Shown in pieces: positions 57,804 through 64,000 of a stretch of 64,000 nucleotides of DNA. Both the position numbers and the translations under genes were made by a program. The number at the start of each line of letters is the position of its first letter. Positions within the stretch are counted from its first letter, which is position 1. This DNA is from an uncultured Ruminococcus sp. (lineage in GTDB: Bacteria; Bacillota; Clostridia; Oscillospirales; Acutalibacteraceae), in NCBI GenBank assembly GCA_900539465.1, contig UQCF01000001.1, positions 62,001 to 126,000 of the forward strand, read 5' to 3'. Below the pieces are notes generated by a model. It was not told the origin of the DNA, did no database searches, and saw nothing but the letters and a program-made list of their open reading frames with translations.

Positions 57804-59039
57804 TTATATTTCTTTTCTTAAAATCGAACCCGGTTCAACTACCCTTTCACATTCAAATGAAAAGTTCATCATGGGATGCGGTGCATTTGAAATAGGTTCA
57901 CCGTCTTTGCCGCAAAGATTTGTTACTTTGATTTTAAATGGCTCTTTACCTTTTTGCATAACCTCAAGTTCATCGCCCTCAAAAAAGCGGTTGCGCTGAA
58001 AACCTTTGAGCGTTTTGCTGTCGGAAGATATTACCTCTGCGACAACGTTCCATTCTCTCTTATATCCGCCGTCATAATAAATTTGAGCGTCTTTTTGAGG
58101 AGCGCCGAAATAAAATCCGGTACAATATTCACGATAACTGACTTTTTTGACCTCGTCAATTATCCACTGCTCCGGTTTATAATCGTCTTGCGGATTTTTT
58201 AAATACCCGTCAATAGCCGCTCTGTACGCATTGGTAATAACTGCCGTGTAATAAGCCGATTTTGCCCTGCCCTCAATTTTAAAGCTCGAAATTCCGGCTT
58301 TCACAAGTTCAGGTATGTGTTCTATCATGCACATATCGCGTGAATTCATAAGGTATGTGCCGTTATCGTCTTCAAATACGGGGAAATATTCACCCGGACG
58401 AGTTGCTTCGTTGAGATAGTATTTCCATCTGCACGGCTGTGCACAGTCGCCTTGGTTTGCGTCGCGGCCGGCAAGATAATTTGAAATGAGGCATCTCCCC
58501 GAAAAGGACATACACATTGCGCCGTGAACAAAACACTCAATTTCAAGCTCTTTTGGCGTTTTAGCTCTGAGAAGTGCAATATCTTCGAGCGACAATTCTC
58601 TGGCGGTTACAACTCTTGTTGCACCCATGTTGTAAAAAACATTTGCTGTGGCGTAGTTGGTAATTCCCGCTTGTGTCGAAACATGAATATCGGTTTTAGG
58701 TGCATATTTTTTAGCCGCTTCAATTGTGCCGAGGTCAGAAATAATCAGTGCGTCAACGCCGCAGTCCTGAGCTTTTTCTAAGAAAGACGGCAATTTTTCT
58801 ATATCTTTATTGCCGGGTACGGTGTTGCACGTCAAATATACCTTTACATTTTTCTTGTGGGCATCTTCGACCGCGAGCCCTAATTCTTCAAATGTGAAAT
58901 TATCGGGTGCCGCTCTCATGCCGAACTCGGCACCACCGACATATATTGCATCGGCTCCGTAATACAAAGCCTTGTCAAAGCGCTCACGGTCGCCCGCCGG
59001 CGAAAGAAGCTCGGGATAAATTGTTTTAGCAGAATTCAT
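57804..59039 (-). CDS. U32 peptidase-family protein (TrhP/YrrO-like)
   Basis: Protein of 411 residues. The U32 signature is clear: ELLSPAGDRERFDKALYYGADAIYVGG (quoted in part), ECFVHGAMCMSFSGRCLISNYL in pieces, and CAQPCRWKYYL with Cys residues suited to an iron-sulfur cluster. Homologues (TrhP, YrrO) make 5-hydroxyuridine at the tRNA wobble position; others were called collagenases. The start lies 3 bases after the mltG stop, so the two are cotranscribed, as in the Bacillus yrrL-yrrO region. Confidence 0.9.
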   Translation of the reverse strand: MNSAKTIYPELLSPAGDRERFDKALYYGADAIYVGGAEFGMRAAPDNFTFEELGLAVEDAHKKNVKVYLTCNTVPGNKDIEKLPSFLEKAQDCGVDALIISDLGTIEAAKKYAPKTDIHVSTQAGITNYATANVFYNMGATRVVTARELSLEDIALLRAKTPKELEIECFVHGAMCMSFSGRCLISNYLAGRDANQGDCAQPCRWKYYLNEATRPGEYFPVFEDDNGTYLMNSRDMCMIEHIPELVKAGISSFKIEGRAKSAYYTAVITNAYRAAIDGYLKNPQDDYKPEQWIIDEVKKVSYREYCTGFYFGAPQKDAQIYYDGGYKREWNVVAEVISSDSKTLKGFQRNRFFEGDELEVMQKGKEPFKIKVTNLCGKDGEPISNAPHPMMNFSFECERVVEPGSILRKEI

Positions 59040-59042
59040 AAA

Positions 59043-60467
59043 TCAGTTACTTTTCTTATTATTGGCTTTTATTGCCAAAACGTAGTTGCTTTCGTGTTCT
59101 TGTTGTGTTTTTGCAAGATAAATCTTACCCGAATTATCGTGCAGGAAGAAATAATACTTTGTATCATCGGGATAAAGGGCTGCCTCTATGGCATCAACGC
59201 CGGGGTTGCATATCGGTCCGGGAGGCAAGCCTTTGTTTGCCGATGTGTCATACTTATTCAAATAGAAATTGCCCATTGAGCCGCCGACAACTTTTGTGAC
59301 GTAATTGCTGATATACACAGATGTTGAGTCACAGCCGAGTGTCGGATATTTAACAGAATTTTTAAGTCTGTTATGAATTACGGACGAAACGGTTTTCATC
59401 TGGCTGCTGTTTGCGGCCTCTTTTTGAATTATAGAAGCAATTATAATAATTTCATCCATACTGTAACCGAGACTGTCAGCACGTTTTTGATACTTTGCGC
59501 TCCAATGATCGTTAAAGTTTGAAAGGAATTTTCTTATAACATAGTTAGCATCGGCATCTATATAAAAATCATAGGTATCCGGGAAAATATAGCCCTCAAG
59601 TCTTTGATAGCGGTCATCGGAATCTGGAACATTTCTGACAAAGTCAAACTCATAGTCAACCTGACTTAATGCGGAATAAAGCCGGTCTGCACTGCATACG
59701 TCGTATTTATCAAGCTTTTCAAAGATTTGAGTAATTGTCCACCCTTCCGGAAAGCCGAGTTTAATTGTTTCGGCAGATTCTGGCGAAGCCATGCACTTGT
59801 TAAGCATACCCTCAACCCCCATACTGCGGTCAAGGTAATATACGCCGCTGAGGTATGTGCCCTTATCATATTCTCTGAATTTTGCAAACATCTTGCAAAG
59901 GAGCTTTCTTTTAACAAGATGATTGTCGTTAAGTATATCTATTATATCGCTGTAATCGGAATCTTCGGGAATGTTGACAGAAACAACATCGTCGGATGTA
60001 TGGATTGCAAGAATATCGTTTATGCCGGAAATAGAAAGGTAAGACGCAGTAGATGTAAAGACAAGAATACACGCAAACAAAACAATAGCAAAATTGCTGC
60101 CTACGCTTTTCTTTTTGCTTTTACCTTTCTTTGCACCGCTTGCAGATTTTGCCGCAGTCGTCTGTTTCTTTTCGGCAGGTGTTTCGCGGTTTGTCTGTGT
60201 GCGTCTTTTACTCTGATAATTTGAAAAATACACAGAAGAGCTGTCTGCCCTGCTGTTATTATTGTTCTCTCCCGAATAATCAAGCTCATCTTCATCAATA
60301 TGAATAACAAACTTTTTCTTCTCTGATGAGTCTTTTTTTATCGAAGATATGTCTATGTTCATATCATCGCTTACTTCCGGAGTTTTGTTTTTGTCAGATG
60401 AATAATAAGATATAAGGGAGTCTAAATCTATATTGTCGCGTTCGTCAAACTTTTTCTTATCATCCAT
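59043..60467 (-). CDS. mltG: endolytic peptidoglycan transglycosylase MltG
   Basis: Membrane protein of 474 residues that cleaves nascent glycan strands and sets their length. An unusually long acidic and Ser-rich cytoplasmic N terminus (about 1-120) precedes one membrane helix (about 124-146). The YceG domain has LEGYIFPDTYDF, ASIIQKEA (catalytic Glu), NRLKN and GLPPGPICNPG. AAGGAGG precedes the ATG. It belongs to a minus-strand cell-wall cluster with PBP1A. Confidence 0.94.
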   Translation of the reverse strand: MDDKKKFDERDNIDLDSLISYYSSDKNKTPEVSDDMNIDISSIKKDSSEKKKFVIHIDEDELDYSGENNNNSRADSSSVYFSNYQSKRRTQTNRETPAEKKQTTAAKSASGAKKGKSKKKSVGSNFAIVLFACILVFTSTASYLSISGINDILAIHTSDDVVSVNIPEDSDYSDIIDILNDNHLVKRKLLCKMFAKFREYDKGTYLSGVYYLDRSMGVEGMLNKCMASPESAETIKLGFPEGWTITQIFEKLDKYDVCSADRLYSALSQVDYEFDFVRNVPDSDDRYQRLEGYIFPDTYDFYIDADANYVIRKFLSNFNDHWSAKYQKRADSLGYSMDEIIIIASIIQKEAANSSQMKTVSSVIHNRLKNSVKYPTLGCDSTSVYISNYVTKVVGGSMGNFYLNKYDTSANKGLPPGPICNPGVDAIEAALYPDDTKYYFFLHDNSGKIYLAKTQQEHESNYVLAIKANNKKSN

Positions 60468-60501
60468 TAAAAAACCTCCTTTATAAATTGATGTATTCTT
60501 C

Positions 60502-61047
60502 TCAATATGGGCATTGAAGAGATTTTTTCATAATCTCGGCAAAATCTTCGCCCTTTATTTTTTTCACCGTGGCAAGACCGAACTCAACAGCCGAGCCCAT
60601 ACCTTTTGCGGTTATTATATTTCCGTCGGTTACAACAAAATCGTCTGAAACTTTCGCGCCTGTAAGCTCGTCCTCAAAGCCCGGGAAGCAAACGGCTGTT
60701 TTGTTTTTTAGCAAGCCCTTATGGCCGAGTATTGACGGTGCGGCGCAAATAGCGCATATAAGCTTGTCATTTTCTGCGGCATAATCTATAAATTCCGAAA
60801 CCTTAGCGCAATTTTCAAGATTCAGCGTTCCGGGCATTCCGCCGGGCAAAAGTACGCCGTCAAATTCTTCGGATGTGAAAACGTTGCTGTCTTCAAGGTC
60901 GCAGATAACAGATATACCGTGGGCACCGGTAATTACTTTTGAGCCGACGCCTACTGTGCAAATATCAATTTCCGCACGGCGAATAACGTCAATTGCCGCA
61001 ATAGCTTCAACCTCTTCAAACCCCTGTGCCAAAAAAGCATAAATCAT
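60502..61047 (-). CDS. DJ-1/PfpI family protein
   Basis: Cytoplasmic protein of 181 residues with the flavodoxin-like DJ-1 fold. The nucleophile elbow ICAICAAPS has its Cys near residue 99, and an N-terminal FEEVEAIAAIDVIRRA supplies the partner Glu. DJ-1 members are described as deglycases, chaperones or stress proteins; the exact activity is uncertain. AGGATG precedes the ATG; mltG follows 34 bases later. Confidence 0.88.
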   Translation of the reverse strand: MIYAFLAQGFEEVEAIAAIDVIRRAEIDICTVGVGSKVITGAHGISVICDLEDSNVFTSEEFDGVLLPGGMPGTLNLENCAKVSEFIDYAAENDKLICAICAAPSILGHKGLLKNKTAVCFPGFEDELTGAKVSDDFVVTDGNIITAKGMGSAVEFGLATVKKIKGEDFAEIMKKSLQCPY

Positions 61048-61129
61048 ACATACACATCCTATTGTAAACTATAAATCATTTTACACCATATGTATAAAAA
61101 TGTAAATAGATATTATCAAGAACGAAGCT

Positions 61130-61801
61130 TTAAAATGTAAATTTTGTGATAAGATTTTCTATTTCGTCACCAATCGACTCTATGCTTCGCGGCATATCGT
61201 TGTCGGCACAGTCAATAACGCTCCATCCGAGCTGCGTTGCCGCGGCCTTGGCGGCTTTGCGGCAATGCTGCAAATATTCAACATTTGCCTCGTGAATATC
61301 TTTTTTTTCTTCATCGCCGTTATAGCGTGACGTCATCATTTTTTGTGATATTTCAATGGGCATATCAAGATATATGACCATGTCCGGCTCCGGTATTCCG
61401 AGTTTGTTGTATTCAAAATCCCTAAGCCATTTAAAGTAGTCTTTCCATTCGCTTTCCGGTAGTTTCGTTGCCTGATGATAAGCGTTTGAAGTTGTGTATC
61501 TGTCTGCAATTATAAGCGTGCCGTTTTCATAGTCCGCTTTCCATTTGGTTTTATAGTTTGCAAATCTGTCAACGGCATAAAATGCAGACGCAGCATATGC
61601 GTTAACGTCTTCGGGAGATTTTCCGAACTCCCCCGCCAAATACATTTTAACAAGAGAACTCGAATCACTGTCATAATCGGGCAATTTTATTTGTTTAATA
61701 TTTTTTATATTCTTTTGTTTAAGTTTATTGACTAAAAGATTCAGCTGAGTTGTCTTTCCGCTGCCGTCAAGACCCTCTATAACTATAAGTTTACCGTTCA
61801 T
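61130..61801 (-). CDS. thymidylate kinase-like nucleoside monophosphate kinase
   Basis: P-loop kinase of 223 residues. The Walker A motif EGLDGSGKTTQ is at 8-18, then FAVDRFANYK-like (FYAVDRFANYK), ADRYTTSNAYHQ and the lid EEKKDIHE. It resembles dTMP kinases but lacks the common arginine-rich lid form and is slightly long, as in the Tmk paralogues common in Clostridia. A Shine-Dalgarno AAAGGAA precedes the ATG. An 18-base palindromic stem (61828-61854) separates it from the upstream fusion gene. Confidence 0.85.
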   Translation of the reverse strand: MNGKLIVIEGLDGSGKTTQLNLLVNKLKQKNIKNIKQIKLPDYDSDSSSLVKMYLAGEFGKSPEDVNAYAASAFYAVDRFANYKTKWKADYENGTLIIADRYTTSNAYHQATKLPESEWKDYFKWLRDFEYNKLGIPEPDMVIYLDMPIEISQKMMTSRYNGDEEKKDIHEANVEYLQHCRKAAKAAATQLGWSVIDCADNDMPRSIESIGDEIENLITKFTF

Positions 61802-61827
61802 AAAAATTCCTTTCTTTTCAGCACAAT

Positions 61828-61854
61828 GAGCGGAGCCGTGATATTGCTCCGCTC
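61828..61854. terminator. stem-loop between the MMPL fusion and the kinase gene
   Basis: GAGCGGAGC pairs perfectly with GCTCCGCTC. No T run follows on the minus strand, so it may only weaken read-through or stabilise the mRNA end. Confidence 0.4.
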
Positions 61855-61860
61855 AAATTA

Positions 61861-64000
61861 TCAGCTGAATATTTTCTTCCACCACGGAATATTTTCTTGC
61901 TCTTCGGGCTGATTATATTCATCAACATAGCCCTCTGAAATGCTCGGAAGCATGTAAATAAATGCAACATTTGTTTTCATATTATTATGTGCATCGGTAA
62001 ATATTTTATAATCTTTGCCTATCTCGAACCATGCTTCAAAAGCAGCGACAAACGCATCGGTATCATCAACAACAATGCCGTAATCCGAAAGATTTATATC
62101 AGAGTTTGCGAGTATTGCAGAAACATCGCTTATAGCGTCAATGTTTCCGTCGGACATAACATCGCTGAGAGTTTTGATAAGATTTTTATTCTTTTCTATT
62201 TCTCTTTGGAGCCTGTTGAGGGTGCTTATAGTTTCATCAAGATTGTTAAGAGAAGACTGTACCTCCGGATCGCTCAAAAGAGATGAAAGCTGATTCAAAA
62301 CAGGCTGAGCCTTTTGAAGATCGTCCGCTATCTCTGTTAAGTTTGTAAGGCTTTGCAAAAGAGTTGAATTTGTAAGTGCGGAAATAGAAGCCTGAATATC
62401 GGATCTGTTCAAATCCTCCAAAAGCTTTTTTAAGGTGCTTATATTTTCGGTTGTGAGAGTTTGACTTAAAGCGTTTATAAGCTTTTCGTTTTTCTCATAT
62501 ACATTGACCGCATCATTAATAACAGATGAAAGCTCCGAAATATTTTGAGAGTTTGACGAGAGTGTATTCATAAGTTTATCAACGTCTACGTTTTCTATTG
62601 TTTTCATAAGCGCTTTCAAAACACTGAGTGCACCCTGAAGCGTATCCACCTGACCCGTAGCATCAAAATCCAAATCAAGAGAAGCTATGGGGATAGCGGC
62701 AAAATACATATTTTCAATTTCAAACTTTTCTGTTGTGGCAGTGACGCTCGCCTTGTTGTTAAGTTCAATATCACCGTAACCCTCAAGGTCGTCTCTTGTA
62801 ATCGAGAGGCTCTCGCTGACGCCGGGCAAGCTGTAAAGCGCAATGATTTCATTTGTTCCGTCACCAACCGCTTTACCGTTTTTGGTTGATATTGAAGAAA
62901 ATTTGCTTTCGGGCAAAATAAGTCCGCCTATAACAAGCATGGGGAGATACATTTTCTGATTTTTTCCGTTCACTTTAACAGCTTTGCTGTAATTGTTGCT
63001 GAAATTAAACTCTATTTTTACTTCTCCGCCCTTGCCGGCAATCTCTTCTGCGGTCATTTCCTGACCGTTAAGATAATATTTAACGCCGATATCAAGCGGC
63101 AGCTGTTTAGTGGTCTCTGCCGTGTAATAAAGATCGGTTGTATCCATATTCCACATTATTTCATTCTTGTTGTTTTGATTTGCAACCGGCAAATTATCGC
63201 CCTTAACATTCACTATATCGTCAACATTAAGGTCTGTTTTATCATATACACGAACCTTAGGTGAATCTGTATGAAGCCAGTCGGTAACGGTTGTTTTAAT
63301 GCGCTTGCCGTCTGTGTTAAGGTTAACGTAAACAGTTTCGGTTTTTGTTACATTTTTAGCCTGGTTTTCATAAGAAACAGGCGTGGGCGTTTCTTTTAAA
63401 TTGTCATCTTCTTTTTTGCCGCAGGCAGAAAGACCGGCGATAAGCGATATGCACAAAACAAGAGACATAACAGATTGAAGCACTTTCTTTTTGTTCACGG
63501 TCTTTTTACCTCTTTTCATAAAATCAAAAAAATTTCTGCCGGAATTTATTCTCCAGTCAAAGCTTGTTTTATTGATTGCGCCCTCAAAGCACAACAAAAC
63601 CGGTGTAACAAAGAATATTATTACCGCCGCACTTATAAGTGCACCGCGCGCAAGCAGCTCGCAGAGCCCTCCGACAAGTTCAAGATTGCAAACAAACATG
63701 ACACCTATCGTAGCACAGAAGAAAATAACAGAGCTTTGAAAAATCGACTTGCTCGCCGCTTTCGCCGCCAAAGACATTGCCTCCGTTTTTTCTTTGCCCT
63801 TTCTGAGTTCCTCTTGAAAACGGCTTGTTAAAAGAATTGCATAGTCTACCGTTGCACCGAGCTGAACACACCCGAGCACTATCGGCGATATAAAGCAAAT
63901 TTCCGTTCCCGTAACAGTCGCAACAGAGATGTTTATAAATATTGCAAGTTCTATCGCAGAAACCAAAATAACGGGTATGAGAAGTGACTTGAAAGCAATG
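61861..64000 (-). CDS. MMPL/RND-type membrane protein fused to a lipoprotein-like domain (5' part outside window)
   Basis: At least 712 residues; the frame stays open through the window edge. The first 150 residues are the C-terminal membrane domain of an RND/MMPL transporter (SAIELAIFINISV, GTEICFISPIVLGCVQLGATVDYAI in pieces, RFQEELRKGKEK). A basic stretch follows, then a segment that looks like a complete lipoprotein signal (SLVLCISLIAGLSAC). The remaining 500 residues are extracytoplasmic: beta-rich, then long helical or coiled-coil repeats rich in Leu, Asn and Ser (about 440-640), ending WWKKIF. Export of lipids or peptides is typical for the family. Confidence 0.78.
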   Translation of the reverse strand, partial: IAFKSLLIPVILVSAIELAIFINISVATVTGTEICFISPIVLGCVQLGATVDYAILLTSRFQEELRKGKEKTEAMSLAAKAASKSIFQSSVIFFCATIGVMFVCNLELVGGLCELLARGALISAAVIIFFVTPVLLCFEGAINKTSFDWRINSGRNFFDFMKRGKKTVNKKKVLQSVMSLVLCISLIAGLSACGKKEDDNLKETPTPVSYENQAKNVTKTETVYVNLNTDGKRIKTTVTDWLHTDSPKVRVYDKTDLNVDDIVNVKGDNLPVANQNNKNEIMWNMDTTDLYYTAETTKQLPLDIGVKYYLNGQEMTAEEIAGKGGEVKIEFNFSNNYSKAVKVNGKNQKMYLPMLVIGGLILPESKFSSISTKNGKAVGDGTNEIIALYSLPGVSESLSITRDDLEGYGDIELNNKASVTATTEKFEIENMYFAAIPIASLDLDFDATGQVDTLQGALSVLKALMKTIENVDVDKLMNTLSSNSQNISELSSVINDAVNVYEKNEKLINALSQTLTTENISTLKKLLEDLNRSDIQASISALTNSTLLQSLTNLTEIADDLQKAQPVLNQLSSLLSDPEVQSSLNNLDETISTLNRLQREIEKNKNLIKTLSDVMSDGNIDAISDVSAILANSDINLSDYGIVVDDTDAFVAAFEAWFEIGKDYKIFTDAHNNMKTNVAFIYMLPSISEGYVDEYNQPEEQENIPWWKKIFS

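Noticed and set aside
1..64000. CRISPR arrays, cas genes or a full prophage
   Set aside because: No regularly spaced repeats, cas-like proteins or phage structural genes were seen.

Overview
The window looks like the chromosome of a low-to-moderate GC, spore-forming member of the Clostridia, probably a gut bacterium of the Oscillospirales/Ruminococcaceae type; the lineage is inferred from gene content only. Sporulation genes present are sigG, an uninterrupted sigK, spoIIM and cwlD. Other Firmicutes traits are AddAB instead of RecBCD, a SAM-I riboswitch on metK, an FMN riboswitch on ribU, many TTG starts behind good GGAGG sites, and several glycosidases for host or plant glycans (GH125, GH127, an MGH1-type enzyme).

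Layout. 0-9.4 kb: a tRNA end, ribokinase and an anion permease; then metK, ribU and rodA on the minus strand; then tsaE-tsaB-rpiB-upp and a DNA glycosylase. 9.5-20.5 kb: a GH125 mannosidase with a CapA-like protein, then an operon of aldo/keto reductase, yccF, addB and addA. 20.5-24.1 kb: an ArsC-like protein, cca and ilvD. 24.1-28.2 kb: an AT-rich accessory stretch with truncated or frameshifted genes, a half tRNA-Leu and an amidase fragment beside intact tRNA-Leu(CAG) and tRNA-Ala(CGC). 28.3-34.9 kb: small membrane proteins, a GHL10 lipoprotein, a structured RNA (possibly 6S), a short orphan transcript full of mini-ORFs, an AraC regulator divergent from a GH127 enzyme, and thioredoxin. 35-41.3 kb: sigG, a cyclophilin, an alcohol dehydrogenase behind a Rex-like site, a secreted lipase, and sigK. 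41.4-46.6 kb: a tight operon of ABC-F ATPase, glycosidase, esterase and sugar isomerase. 46.7-64 kb: spoIIM, xerD, the integrated element described next, DUF6873-radA-cwlD, a split TSUP transporter, and a long minus-strand cell-envelope cluster (MMPL fusion, dTMP kinase, DJ-1, mltG, U32, PBP1A, ruvX).

The most interesting object is a 3.0-kb integrated element at 48309-51352, bounded by a 22-bp direct repeat with one mismatch. It carries a rolling-circle Rep protein, a pC194/pUB110-type nick site inside the rep gene, a minimal 173-residue tyrosine recombinase, one unknown cysteine-rich protein, and several strong stem-loops. A sigma-A-like promoter at its right end points outward, so it would drive rep only when the ends are joined in a circle. 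The element sits between DUF6873 and xerD, in what looks like an ancestral cwlD-radA-DUF6873-xerD operon, and its internal bidirectional terminator would cut xerD off from that operon.
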